DNA of 64,000 nucleotides from Lamellibrachia columna (lineage: Eukaryota > Annelida > Polychaeta > Sabellida > Siboglinidae), in the NCBI GenBank assembly GCA_963662155.1, contig OY759265.1:8784193-8848192 (forward strand). The letters are read 5' to 3'. Shown piece after piece: positions 51,750-62,284 of this stretch. Position 1 is the stretch's first letter; each line of letters begins with the position of its first letter. The notes under the pieces were generated by a model, which was not told where the DNA came from, did not search any database, and was given only the letters and a program-made list of their open reading frames with translations. The position numbers were made by a program, and so were the translations under genes.

Positions 51750-52230
51750 ATGAAAACATACCATGGAATTATTTGGTGTGCCATGGTATACCAAGGTATT
51801 TCGTTATATTACATGATATTACATGGCATACCATGGTATACCATGACATTACACAGCAAACTCTGGTAGACCATGCTTTTTCATATATAGTGTATGGTAA
51901 TTGTATAGTATACCTGGTATTTTATCATGGTTTCTTTGTTTAAAAACACCATGGTATTTTACCATGGTTTCTTTGTTTAAAAACACCATGGTATTTTACC
52001 ATGGTTTATTTGTTTAAAAACACCATGGTATTTTACCATGGTTTCTTTGTTTAAAAACACCATGGTATTTTACCATGGTTTCTTTGTTTAAAAACACCAT
52101 GGTATTTTACCATGGTTTCTTTGTTTAAAAACACCATGGTATTTTACCATGGTTTCTTTGTTTAAAAACACCATGGTATTTTACCATGGTTTCTTTGTTT
52201 AAAAACAACATGGCGTTTTACCATGGAATG
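51750..52230. repeat. 37-bp palindrome-bearing minisatellite in gene D intron 8
   Basis: About eight copies of CCATGGTTTCTTTGTTTAAA plus AACACCATGGTATTTTA lie at 51920-52215. They are preceded by a looser set of CATGGTATACCATG palindromes (51755-51875). Every unit carries two CCATGG sites that can pair with each other. Confidence 0.9.
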
Positions 52231-52641
52231 CGATGGTATATGTTCATAAGATATACATGCACATGCTTTTTAGCTTAAATACAAACAAAAAAATAAAGAT
52301 CACAGATGACCAAACATATAGTTTCGCTGTTTAAAAAACATATAACATTATGTTGTTTGCTCAAGAATCTAACATGGACTGACTTCCTACAAACAGCACC
52401 CACTACAATATATATGCATGTTTGTATGCCCTCGGGGCATTGCTAGAGACTTGACAGCCAGTCCAGATATGCCCTGCCAGTTTAGACATATCGTGACATA
52501 TCGTGAAATGTTGCCACAGCAAGTCGTAGTCATGTTGCTGATCTCAGCATTGCGTAGGCAACGTTTTAACAGATTGTAACTCGATGTTTCTGTTTGTAAA
52601 CTTCTATCGAGACATAGTTAATTAGGAACGCTGTCACTCAC

Positions 52642-52762
52642 GTGGCTTGTCGTCTAAGGCGTACGTGACGCGGTCACGTAGAATATATGGCGCCCGTGTG
52701 TTGCATTGAGAATCCGTGGCGAATTGCAACTTCCCCCCTTCCTCGTGCGTGTAACTGAAGCT
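52642..52762 (-). CDS. Gene D, exon 8 (end of second Cys module)
   Basis: The exon is 121 nt, entering in phase 0 and leaving in phase 1. The acceptor is TTTCTCATAATTGCAG and the donor AAGCCAC then GTGAGT. It encodes 40 residues starting SFSYTHEEGGKLQFATDSQC, then a charged segment (YILRDRVTYALDDKP). The phase-0 boundary follows the CF that ends exon 7, just as exon 3 follows the CF of exon 2. The other two frames stop or lack matching phase. Confidence 0.72.
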
Positions 52763-52849
52763 CTGCAATTATGAGAAATCACACCAATTGAAGAAACGGG
52801 CGCTGTCTCCAATATATTTGAAAAATATAGTACTACTACTACTTTTCTG

Positions 52850-53640
52850 CTATGGACCCCCGGGGAGTCAGCTACGACATTACAGCCGTCCACGCTGCCT
52901 GCTCGGTGTCTCTCATATACTGCTATAGACCCCCGGGGAGTCAGCTACGACATTACTGCCGTCCACGCGGCCTGCTCGGTGTCTCTCATATACTGCTATA
53001 GACCCCCGGGGAGTCAGCTACGACATTACAGCCGTCCACGCTGCCTGCTCGGTGTCTCTCATATACTGCTATAGACCCCCGGGGAGTCAGCTACGACATT
53101 ACAGCCGTCCACGCGACCTGCTCGGTGTCTCTCATATACTGCTATAGACCCCCGGGGAGTCAGCTACGACATTACAGCCGTCCACGCGGCCTGCTCGGTG
53201 TCTCTCATATACTGCTATAGACCCCCGGGGAGTCAGCTACGACATTACAGCCGTCCACGCGGCCTGCTCGGTGTCTCTCATATACTGCTATAGACCCCCG
53301 GGGAGTCAGCTACGACATTAAAGCCGTCCATGCGGCCTGCTCGGTGTCTCTCATATACTGCTATAGACCCCCGGGGAGTCAGCTACGACATTACTGCCGT
53401 CCACACGGCCTGCTCGGCGTCTCTCATATACTGCTATAGACCCCCGGGGAGTCAGCTACGACATTACAGCCGTCCACGCTGCCTGCTCGGTGTCTCTCAT
53501 ATACTGCTATAGACCCCCGGGGAGTCAGCTACGACATTACTGCCGTCCACACGGCCTGCTCGGTGTCTCTCATATACTGCTATAGTCCCCCGGGGAGTCA
53601 TCTACGACATTACAGCCGTCCACGCTGCCTGCTCGGTGCC
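52850..53640. repeat. 73-bp minisatellite, about 11 copies, in gene D intron 7
   Basis: The unit begins ACTGCTATAGACCCCCGGGG and includes GTCAGCTACGACATTACAGC and CTGCTCGGTGTCTCTCATAT. Copies differ at a few positions (GCTGCC/GCGGCC, ACAGCC/ACTGCC). Confidence 0.95.
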
Positions 53641-53699
53641 GTGGGGGTTAGAATGAGTTGGTTAGAGATATATTGAATCAACGACAAGTTACACATTTA

Positions 53700-53835
53700 C
53701 CCCCTGTGGCTTTTAGTGTCTCTTCCGAAAGACACGGGCAAAGTGGGGTGAACTTAATTGAACGAACGAGTTTCGAAACGGAGGAGGTGGTTTTGAACCC
53801 CGGTCCCTTCGACCTAAAAGTCAGGGCAACTTTGT
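53700..53835 (-). mobile_element. Second SINE copy, decayed tRNA head
   Basis: The body GTGTCTTTCGGAAGAGACAC with TAAAAGCC and the CACTTTGCCC segment match the SINE at 9050-9215. The B-box region is changed (GGTTCAAAACC-like) and the A-box half is lost, so this copy cannot be transcribed by pol III. Confidence 0.65.
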
Positions 53836-54122
53836 GTAATTTTAGTTAAGAGTAATCAATTAATATTTTTTTATTAATCTATATCACATATCAACAAATA
53901 ATGCATTTTGTCGTTAAACTGAAAGGGCATAATATTTGGTTGTATTAAAAAAGGGTATAAGTTTGACAGATGTATAAACGTATTGAGTGTCCCCCCGCCC
54001 GGTCATCGAATTTAAAACAGCTCTTTCAGTGACGAGTGTGGTACTGGTATTGGTGTGTTGGTGTGTTGGTGTGTTGGTGTGTTGGTGTGTTGTTGTGTAC
54101 ATCCGTGAAATGTTGAACTTAC

Positions 54123-54220
54123 GAAACAATTGGCCATTCCTGATTTGTCTCCGACTTTGCGTGCGATGACGTAAGTCTTGCGACCTTCCCGCCAAGACTT
54201 CAAACACTCCAGTTGAAGAC
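54123..54220 (-). CDS. Gene D, exon 7
   Basis: The exon is 98 nt, too short to stand out as an open frame. The acceptor is TCCTCGTGTTTAG and the strong donor TGTTTC then GTAAGT. It enters in phase 1 and leaves in phase 0. It reads LQLECLKSWREGRKTYVIAR and ends NCF. The same pattern (LECL, W, a Tyr-x-V/M-A-R strand, terminal CF) and the same two intron phases occur in exon 2, which marks an internal duplication. It supplies the missing phase change between exons 6 and 8. Confidence 0.82.
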
Positions 54221-54543
54221 CTAAACACGAGGAGTACAGGCACTGTTATGGATTCCGCCAATACGTCAAACTGTCTTCATAGACATATAAAGGTCAAATC
54301 AAATTAAAATGCTTTAATTGTGGTTCACACGCCAAAAGTCATGTACAACTGCCGGTTTAAAAAAAAAAACGTATCTGAACGTTTGACGTTGTTTACGTAA
54401 CTCGGTACTTTTAGTAAAAGGTAATAATAATATAAAATAACATTATATCACGTCTCCGCGCTATTCTGGGATTAACTTATGTGCAGCAACCGGGTAATGT
54501 TATGGCGTAATGTACTTGTGGCTGAGCACCGACGATGTCTTAC

Positions 54544-54687
54544 CCGGTTTGGAGGAGCAGGAGCTGACGATGTCGAGAACGGAGCTTCCGTTGCAGCCGC
54601 TGCGGAAGTAGCTGGTGCACAGACTGGTGGCCGTGTGGATGGTGTAGCGCCCCGGCAACATGCAGGCCCTCTTAGCCAGGCCTTCCG
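54544..54687 (-). CDS. Gene D, exon 6 (third Cys segment), bounded by an array of splice acceptors
   Basis: With the nearest acceptor (CATCTGTGTTTAG) the exon is 144 nt, phase 1 to phase 1, donor CCGG then GTAAGA. It encodes EGLAKRACMLPGRYTIHTAT, then SLCTSYFRSGC and a CSSKP end. The C-x-x-x-GRY start and C...GC...C spacing fit the third domain of the family. Exon bases 1-31 and the 41 intron bases before them form one unit of a 72-bp array. Identical acceptors therefore lie at 54687, 54759, 54831, 54903, 54975 and 55047, all in the same frame with no stop between. Using a distal acceptor would add 24 residues per copy. Confidence 0.8.
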
Positions 54688-55088
54688 CTAAACACAGATG
54701 CGCCATCGTCAAAGGAGAGCAACAAAACAACATGCAGGCCCTCTTAGCCAGGCCTTCCGCTAAACACAGATGCGCCATCGTCAAAGGAGAGCAACAAAAC
54801 AACATGCAGGCCCTCTTAGCCAGGCCTTCCGCTAAACACAGATGCGCCATCGTCAAAGGAGAGCAACAAAACAACATGCAGGCCCTCTTAGCCAGGCCTT
54901 CCGCTAAACACAGATGCGCCATCGTCAAAGGAGAGCAACAAAACAACATGCAGGCCCTCTTAGCCAGGCCTTCCGCTAAACACAGATGCGCCATCGTCAA
55001 AGGAGAGCAACAAAACAACATGCAGGCCCTCTTAGCCAGGCCTTCCGCTAAACACAAATGCGCCATCGTCAAAGGAGAGCAACAAAAC
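54657..55088 (-). repeat. 72-bp minisatellite: six copies of a 3' splice site plus exon start
   Basis: There are six near-identical copies; the sixth differs by one base (CACAAATG). On the minus strand each has a pyrimidine-rich tract (GTTTTGTTGCTCTCCTTTGAC, with a branch-point-like TTTGAC), the acceptor GTGTTTAG, and the exon bases CGGAAGGCCTGGCTAAGAGG plus GCCTGCATGTT. The array ends at 55088, precisely where a LINE fragment starts. Confidence 0.93.
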
Positions 55089-55690
55089 CGATTCAAGAAC
55101 TGGGAGAACTTAGTTATTTATGAAAAACGCCTAACCGAATGTGGTTTAACAACCATTGAGACAAGGAGATTAAGAGGAGACCAAATAGGTGTTTTTTTAA
55201 TATTGAATGGTTATAATAATATTGATAGAAGTATTTTGTTTCACTCAAGAAAGATAGGAAGTAGAAGACACGTAGTAACATTGGTGAAGGAACAGAGTAG
55301 ATTAGATATATGAAAGTATTAATTCTCACGGAGTACGATAAATGGAAGGAACAGATGATCTACTGATTGTGTAGATGGAAGGAACAGATGATCTACTGAT
55401 TATGTAGATGGAAGGAACAGATGATCTACTGATCGTGTAGATGGAAGGAACATATGATCTACTGATTGTGTAGATGGAAGGAACAGATGATCTACTGATT
55501 GTGTAGATGGAAGGAACAGATTATATACTGATTGTGTAGATGGAAGGAACAGATTATATACTGATTGTGTAGATGCTAGCAGCGTGAATAAAGCAAAATT
55601 GGTAAATATCTCAGGAGGGCGGGCTACCCAGAGATTATTGGACTCTCGATAAGCCAATGGCTTCCTTGTTCACTTGCCATATGGAAGAGC
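55087..55690 (+). mobile_element. CR1-like LINE 3' fragment in gene D intron 5
   Basis: Plus-strand codons read WENLVIYEKRLTECGLTTIE, then RRLRGDQIGVFLILNGYNNID and RRHVVTLVKEQSRLDI, the conserved ORF2 C-terminus. A 33-bp minisatellite (55339-55575) interrupts it. The 3' UTR TTGGACTCTCGATAAGCCAA and GGCTTCCTTGTTCACTTGCC follows at 55638-55681. It is the same family as 43640-44020. Confidence 0.8.
55339..55575. repeat. 33-bp minisatellite inside the LINE fragment
   Basis: About seven copies of TAGATGGAAGGAACAGATGA plus TCTACTGATTGTG, with ATATACTG variants at the right end. Confidence 0.93.
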
Positions 55691-56400
55691 TTTAGCGTTG
55701 TGTTGCAATCTTTTTAAATCGGGATGTTAAAGATGTACTGGTCGACTTATTTGGTCGACATAATAAACATCTACCTAAATTCATGCAATCGATTCTGATT
55801 TTTAATTGACTTGACTTAGTACTTTCATACATATATGTTTACGGTGACGGCTATTTCGAACACAGGAACAAAAATAGCTCCGACAAATCGTTATTTCTTT
55901 GATCACACATTTGACCAATTATGAAACATGACTGTCGGATATCAACGTTTGTACGGAAGCCAATTTACAATGTCATCGGAAATAAGTACGGCTAATTTCG
56001 CGTCATTTTGTACTGCACCAACCGGCCTCATTACGGCACGAAAGTACCTACACTCGGCTTGTCCACTTTCTAGTTCTGGGTCGCCTGTACTCGATATACA
56101 GCCAATCGATACACATGCGGCAATGAAATAGTAAGAAAACGCGCTGTTACGATGAAATACAAAATGGCGCCGTGATGTTGAATACGAAACGAACTTACGA
56201 ATCAACAAAACTTTTGTGGTGTTCTGGAAGTCGGCGTTGTGACATCGCTGGGTGCTGGAATCCACAACTCTGCCTGAATAAACAAAATTATATTTTTAAT
56301 TACCGTTTAGGCGATCAGATATCGGATATACCAGATGTTATTACGGTTTGACGCCTCTATAAATACGAGGGTAGTCAACAGCCTACATGTCATCATTACA
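55691..56400. other. Gene D intron 5, no further feature
   Basis: Open frames at 55928-56131 (plus) and 55942-56265 (minus) have no motifs or phase-compatible splice sites that link to gene D. Confidence 0.4.
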
Positions 56401-56404
56401 TTGA

Positions 56405-56728
56405 CATCAATGTTAAATCAGAAGGTAGAAATAAAAAACCGTATAGGAGAAACTTCCACAAAGGTAACTATAAAGATATGAGAAAAAACTTAGCAAAGCT
56501 AGATTGGAATAACATGCTGATGAATAAGACCGCAATTGAATGTTGGAATATTCTAAAATATGAAATTGAGAGTATCATCGATAAGTTTGTTCCCTTGAAA
56601 AACAAGGAAAACGGTCTAGAAAGAAACACTAGAAAAATACTGTTTAAACAAACTATGTGGACGGTTTATAGGCATACCAGAAAGGATGAAGACTATGCAA
56701 ACTACAAAGAGGCACGCTTGATTTAACG
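56405..56728 (+). mobile_element. Internal LINE fragment (endonuclease-RT linker) in gene D intron 5
   Basis: The plus strand reads a basic YRRNFHKGNYKDMRKNLAKL, then DWNNMLMNKTAIECWNILKY and FVPLKNKE, later YRHTRKDEDYANYKEAR. This is the linker between endonuclease and reverse transcriptase of CR1-type LINEs. It ends within about 20 bp of gene D exon 5. It lies to the right of the 3' fragment at 55087 in the same orientation, so the two come from separate insertions. Confidence 0.72.
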
Positions 56729-56744
56729 TCAACCGCCCACCCAC

Positions 56745-56809
56745 CTTCCTCGAATTGGATCACCCCGTCCTTCCGCCGCGTGAACTTTAAGCACTGGTAT
56801 TTCGACGCG
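56745..56809 (-). CDS. Gene D, exon 5
   Basis: The exon is only 65 nt. The acceptor is TCATTCTTATGTGTTGCAG and the donor GAGGAAG then GTGGGT. It enters in phase 2, where the TG left by exon 4 plus C makes Cys, and leaves in phase 1. It reads ASKYQCLKFTRRKDGVIQFE. The (C)-A-S-x-Y-x-C-L-K-F-x-R-R pattern is a hallmark of the second domain of the family as I know it. Phase agreement on both sides supports it strongly. Confidence 0.82.
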
Positions 56810-57118
56810 CTGCAACACATAAGAATGACACCGTCGAACCGCGCTCGCGTCTCTTCGTGTCGACTTAACATCGGATAATGAGCTGCTCATGCACTGGACA
56901 CTTCAGTCATTTCGAATTAGCCATGTGGTAAACATATTTGCAGCACACAAACATATATACGTGCACCTTAAGGAAGGCGCACAACAATCCCAACTTCCCT
57001 CTTTCTCTACGTGTCCCTTCACTCCCTCTCTTCGTCCCACACATCCTTCCCGCCATCCCTATCCCAACAATAAGTATCTTCCATAAGCACGGTAGCGCTC
57101 ATACATACGACCAACCCG

Positions 57119-57214
57119 CACACGCACACGCACACGCACACGCACACGCACACGCACACGCACACGCACACGCACACGCACACGCACACGCACACGCACA
57201 CGCACACGCACGCA

Positions 57215-57268
<54 letters not shown>

Positions 57269-57307
57269 ATGCGAAAACATATGCAAACGCACACGCACAG
57301 GCACGCG

Positions 57308-57362
<55 letters not shown>
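57119..57362. repeat. (CACACG)n, (CACG)n and (CA)n compound microsatellite in gene D intron 4
   Basis: It contains (CACACG)n at 57119-57208, then (CACG)n and (CA)n tracts. A segment AATATGCGAAAACATATGCAAACGCA is duplicated at 57266-57292 and 57364-57390. Confidence 0.9.
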
Positions 57363-57365
<3 letters not shown>

Positions 57366-57445
57366 ATATGCGAAAACATATGCAAACGCACCGTCCAACC
57401 TAAGGTATTTCAACCATTTCCTCCCTGATTATCATAATGTCCACG

Positions 57446-57560
57446 CTACTACTACTCACCAGCCATGCTACTACTACTACTCACCAGCCGTGCTACTACT
57501 ACTCACCAGCCGTGCTACTACTACTCACCAGCCGTGCTACTACTACTCACCAGCCGTGCG
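57446..57560 (-). repeat. 22-bp minisatellite: five copies of a 5' splice site
   Basis: On plus the unit is GCTACTACTACTCACCAGCC plus GT (one copy has an extra ACT). On minus each copy reads ACGGCTG then GTGAGTAG, a strong donor identical to the one that ends gene D exon 4. Only the first donor in transcription order (57551) is productive, because reading past it meets TGA immediately. Confidence 0.92.
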
Positions 57561-57794
57561 ACGTGAACGACAACATGGTGAACTCGCTGCTTGCTCTCCT
57601 GCGCTTCGTGCCTTTCGCACAGCGGTACGCCCGCTGTGCTTCCGGCTCCGACTTCAAATGTTGTCTGAATAGCATCCGCATGAGGCCAGCACTGGCGTCG
57701 ACCTCGTACAGGTGTTTGCCCGACAGGTCGCGCCACGTGGTGTCGGCGATCCACGTGGGAAACGTGCAAGACGGGTGCGGCCAACCGGAAGTGT
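57551..57794 (-). CDS. Gene D, exon 4 (second domain)
   Basis: The exon is 244 nt, entering in phase 1 and leaving in phase 2. The acceptor CGTTCGTTTCCCGGCAG was chosen over an AAG further upstream because only it satisfies phase. It begins DTSGWPHPSCTFPTWIADTT and continues W-x-D-L-S-G-K-H-L-Y-E-V-D. The C-x-FP-x-W...W...L-x-G...Y core is the signature of the Cys-rich extracellular family that I link to DUF7043-type domains. A basic stretch (KGTKRRRASSE) follows. The donor is the first member of a five-copy donor array. Confidence 0.85.
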
Positions 57795-58184
57795 CTGCCG
57801 GGAAACGAACGCCGTGCTTTAATACCGACAGATGAATTTGTCTAGATCTAAAGTTCAAAAATACACATGGCCTCATAACGGCAACTGTCTGGGTCTAATC
57901 AAAACTGATGAGTGGCGATGTCGATTAATATTGGATCCAGCAATTGCCTTTATATCCATGGGGCATATCGATTTTGATAGTTGATCTTTCGAATGTTTTG
58001 TGATTAAGAAAGGCGTAACGCGACAACAGTGATATTTAGCAGGTGCAAGTCACGAATTGCTACATAAAAATATGTTGGCAATTTGTGGGTGCAAAACACC
58101 ACGCCTGCCCACTATGACAGCGTGTGTTCTCCGAGAATTATAGTGTTAGCGTGCATAGTGCATGCGTGACGAGGCGGGTCGTAC

Positions 58185-58293
58185 CTTTGGTGAACTCCAT
58201 GACGAGGGGTCCGTCCCTGGGGGAGCGCAGACCACGACACGAGGCGTCTCCCGACATGGCGACGTACACCAGGGTACCGAGACTCCGGTACAT
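58185..58293 (-). CDS. Gene D, exon 3
   Basis: The exon is 109 nt, entering in phase 0 after the CF of exon 2 and leaving in phase 1. The acceptor is GTTGTCGTGTTGCAG and the donor CCAAAG then GTACGA. It reads MYRSLGTLVYVAMSGDASCR, then GLRSPRDGPLVMEFTK. The S-G-D-A-S-C-x-G-L-x-S-P motif closes the first module and fits the family pattern. The Met at its start is internal, not a start codon. Confidence 0.82.
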
Positions 58294-59407
58294 CTGCAAC
58301 ACGACAACCCGTTAGGTCGGGTAACTTGCGAAAGTGTGAAAAGCGGTATGACATTTTTCCTTTTTTCGCCGAATTGTATCCGGATCCTGTCAAATGTAAT
58401 TTAACAGTTTGTCGGACGATTACATTAAAACTAAAACAGGTTTGCACAAACGAGCTAACATGGCTTAGTGCATGCTACGTGGGTTTGATTAATCGCGAAA
58501 TTATCATAAAACGGGACGAGCGAAAAAAAGCATTTGATTAGGAAGGAACTCCAACACTCCCTCGCAGCTTGCGGGTCGACGTCACTGGCTGTGTTGGTCG
58601 CCGGGCCCCGTACAGCGCTATAGGGTGGCTCATTGGACATAATGATTTCATACACTACTTCATCATTGTTTTATATGAACCAGCCACGTGACAAAATATG
58701 ACGTATCCGACTCAACTGCTTACCCGCAGTGTGGTCGCACCCAGAAAGGTTAACAAGGCTTAGTTTTGTCCTTATCGTCCGCGTGGCACAGGAAGCGAAA
58801 TAAAAAACGTACAAATCAATGACACTACACCGTGCACCGACTCGAACGGCAATTTACCGCTGGCTGTGTCTTCTGTATTCCGGCGTTCTGCTTTGAATCA
58901 ATTTCTTTTTGGCATGCAAAGTGTTTGCGGTTTTAAAGGCGGATGCGCTCGATACGCGAGATTTGCCATTTCAAAGACGGATTTGAAACTGTTTTGCATC
59001 CAAGTGCAGAAACGGGTGATTTGCACAATAAAAGTTCACTAGAAAAAGTTTACGCGATGTAATAAAAGACCAGTAGTTTGTCGAGCCAGTTATTTTCAAC
59101 ATGTCCGCATGATAATACGCTTCCAAATGGGCAACGTGATCGATATATAAATAATCCAAATGTCGAGGGTAATAAAATGGAAAATAGAGCTCCAACCATA
59201 ATAATATGCGCCGTCAGTAACGGTAGCTTTCTACTGGCTTCGTTTCCTGTCAGAGGCGGCGGTTTGTCGATCGATTCCGTTAAAACAAAACCGACGGGTC
59301 GATACAAAGATGGCGACTGACCCGGGGCCAGATAGCTAATGATAGCACGCGCGACGAATTAAGCGCCAATTGAATCGGTTTCGATTACTCGACACGCATG
59401 CAGCAAG
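58294..59407. other. Gene D intron 2, left part, no feature
   Basis: No exon with matching phases and no mobile element was recognised here. Confidence 0.4.
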
Positions 59408-60573
59408 GAAGTGTACTCCATCACTGGTGGGGGACATCGGTGTCCGAAGTGTACTCTATCACTGGTAGGGACATCGGTGTACGAAGTGTACTCCATCACT
59501 GGTAGGGACATCGGTGTCCGAAGTGTATTCCATCACTGGTAGGGATATCGGTGTCCGAAGTGTACTCCATCACTGGTAGGGACATCGGTGTCCGAAATGT
59601 ACTCCATCACTGGTAGGGACATCGGTGTCCGAAGTGTATTCCATCACTGGTAGGGATATCGGTGTCCGAAGTGTACTCCATCACTGGTAGGGACATCGGT
59701 GTCCGAAATGTACTCCATCACTGGTGGGGACATCGGTGTCCGAAGTGTACTCCATCACTGGTAGGGACATCGGTGTCCGAAGTGTACTCCATCACTGGTG
59801 GGGGACATTGGTGTCCGAAGTGTACTCCATCACTGGTAGGGACATCGGTGTCCGAAGTGTACTCCATCACTGGTGGGGGACATTGGTGTCCGAAGTGTAC
59901 TCCATCACTGGTGGGGACATCGGTGTCCGAAGTGTACTCCATCACTGGTAGGGACATCGGTGTCCGAAGAGTACTCCATCACTGGTGGGGGACATCGGTG
60001 TCCGAAGTGTACTCCATCACTGGTAGGGACATCGGTGTCCGCAGTGTACTCCATCACTGGTAGAGACATCGGTGTCCGAAGTGTACTCCATCACTGGTGG
60101 GGGACATCGGTGTCCCAAGTGTATTCCATCACTGGTGGGGACATCGGTGTCCGAAGTGTACTCCATCACTGGTGGGGACATCGGTGTCCGAAGTGTACTC
60201 CATCACTGGTGGGGGACATCGGTGTCCGAAGTGTACTCCATCACTGGTGGGGACATCGGTGTCCGAAGTGTATTCCATCACTGGTGGGGGACATCGGTGT
60301 CCGAAGTGTACTCCATCACTGGTGGGGGACATCGGTGTCCGAAGTGTACTCCATCACTGGTGGGGGACATCGGTGTCCGAAGTGTACTCCATCACTGGTG
60401 GGGACATCAGTGTCCGAAGTGTACTCCATCACTGGTGGGGGACATCGGTGTCCCAAGTGTATTCCATCACTGGTGGGGACATCGGTGTCCGAAGTGTACT
60501 CCATCACTGGTGGGGGACATCGGTGTCCGAAGTGTACTCCATCACTGGTGGGGGACATCGGTGTCCGAAGCTA
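59408..60573. repeat. 37-bp minisatellite, about 31 copies, in gene D intron 2
   Basis: The unit is CATCACTGGTAGGGACATCG plus GTGTCCGAAGTGTACTC, with 36- to 38-bp length variants (GTAGGG, GTGGGG, GTGGGGG). Variant types alternate in blocks. There are no unique spacers, so it is not a CRISPR-like array. Confidence 0.95.
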
Positions 60574-61810
60574 ACAAATCAAAATCACTGACCCGATTTC
60601 GAGGGACGACCATATATACCACACCCGAACATCATTGACACTAAATAAGCGACAAGACACCCTCGTTCTAGTGGTTGTTTCTGTGTAGATTGCCGATGAC
60701 TCCCAATACTTTTGTATACTATTTCATGGGCATAGACTTACACACAGGGGGTGTGAAGTCACGCGCAATAGCGAAGCATCGTCCCAATCTCGACCGTTTC
60801 CGAATTTAACAATATTGATTAAATAATATGTATTAAAAACTATATTTCTTTTTATCTTGAATAATTATGTTTTTTATGCTGTGCTGTAAAAGCTGTTCAT
60901 TTTGGCGGGTAAAAATCCCTTAGTCCTCATGTCGAAATTGCATTTTTATTATACAGTATTCGTGAATCGAACGTTGTGTGTTCATATCTTGAATAAGCCA
61001 TCTTTTTTCTGTCGAAGATGTGTCCAGGCATGAGTAGTCCTGTCTCGCCTCCCCACGGACCCGCCACAGTTAAGCCCGAGGCGGACTTGCGATGCGTCGC
61101 AGCGAGCGAACGAGTTGCCAGAGCGAAAGAACATCGTCCTTGTAATGAGAGCAATTTTAATAATAATTGGCGAACAACTGCAAAGACGTCGCAAGGCGAA
61201 TCGCAGGAGAGCTATGCGTAATTAGATTGGTCGGAATTTGCCGACAGATGGCGCCTTGTGTAGCGTGGTTGTCCAATCACCGGTTGTTTCTTTCGTGTTT
61301 CCCTGTTGTGGTATCGCACTAGCCATAACCAAAGACAGATCACTACACTACTTCTCTCGTGATATTCCCAGACGAAAGACATTTGACACATTTCAGCAGA
61401 TTGTTTGTCATATATATTTTCATCGTCAGAGAGGTTTCGTAAACATCCACCGGTAATGTTAATAGCGTAGCAATAAACGACGCATGATTAACATTATGCA
61501 TACCTTTATATATTATGTAGTTATGTTGCGTTTAATAACCAGACAACATTGTGCATTGCAAATAAAACTGCTTTAAAATCATATTAGTGGTGTCTACACT
61601 ACCGGATGTAGCAAGAGCCTGGGCGGGCTACGAAAAATCGGAGCCGGTGATTAATCAACATTGTTTTGCTGCCTTTAGTGCCAGTGTTGCGTTGACCAAA
61701 AAGTCATTGAAATACCTTCGATGCGACCTTTTAGCGCCAGTGTTGCGTTGACCAAAAAGTCATTGAAATACCTTCGATGCGACCTTTAATTCACAATGGC
61801 CGGTACTTAC
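60574..61810. other. Gene D intron 2, right part
   Basis: A 66-bp tandem duplication (CCTTTTAGCGCCAGTGTTGCGTTGACC...) lies at 61676-61785, just before exon 2. No additional exon is supported. Confidence 0.45.
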
Positions 61811-61926
61811 GAAGCATCTGTAGCTCGCCTCCTTTGGCATGACGCCAGTGCGACTGCGCAAACGTGCCACCATGTACTGCTCATCCGGGAGATCCTTCCA
61901 CGTGGCCAGGCACTCCAGGTCGACCT
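61811..61926 (-). CDS. Gene D, exon 2
   Basis: The exon is 116 nt, entering in phase 1 and leaving in phase 0. The acceptor is CTGTTTGTTTCCGGGTCAG and the strong donor TGCTTC then GTAAGT. It reads VDLECLATWKDLPDEQYMVA and ends YRCF. Together with exon 7 it defines a repeated exon type: the same start (L-E-C-L-x-x-W), the same Y-x-V/M-A-R strand, the same CF end and the same intron phases. Confidence 0.87.
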
Positions 61927-62099
61927 CTGACCCGGAAACAAACAGAGACATCCGTCAGAAACAAGTAAGAGATGGAACTGAAACTGTCACGTTATGTTAA
62001 TTTATATTTGCAGGTTTGTAAAATATCATATTTGACTCATTCCCGTAGTAATGAATATTATGATATATTAACTAAGTATATATAAGACTAGTTATGAGT

Positions 62100-62156
62100 A
62101 CGCACACACGCACACACGCGCGCACGCGCGCACGCACGCACGCACGCACGCACGCA
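62100..62156. repeat. (ACGC)n microsatellite in gene D intron 1
   Basis: CACACACG/CGCACG tract of about 57 bp between exons 1 and 2. Confidence 0.9.
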
Positions 62157-62284
62157 ATCAGAACCGCCATAAACCAGAAATTTCAACATTGCGAAGTAAC
62201 ACAAACGTCCCACTAGATCTCGTCCCACAATGTCGACATTGTAACTGCCCACAATGGCCGTGTCGCGAAAGTGCTGCTACCTAC

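Noticed and set aside
54660..55313. 217-codon plus-strand frame joining a 24-residue repeat to a LINE RT tail
   Set aside because: The repeat is the antisense of the gene D acceptor array, and the join to the LINE is a chance in-frame fusion at the array edge.
55942..56265. 107-codon minus-strand frame inside gene D intron 5
   Set aside because: It has the right strand, but no acceptor and donor pair in the phase required between exons 5 and 6, whose direct junction already fits.
59408..60573. 37-bp repeat array, considered as CRISPR-like
   Set aside because: There are no unique spacers between repeats, the DNA is animal genomic with introns, and the array is a simple minisatellite.
61018..61221. 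GC-rich plus and minus frames considered as an extra gene D exon
   Set aside because: Exon 2 to exon 3 joins in phase without it, and none of its frames shows the family Cys pattern or good splice sites.
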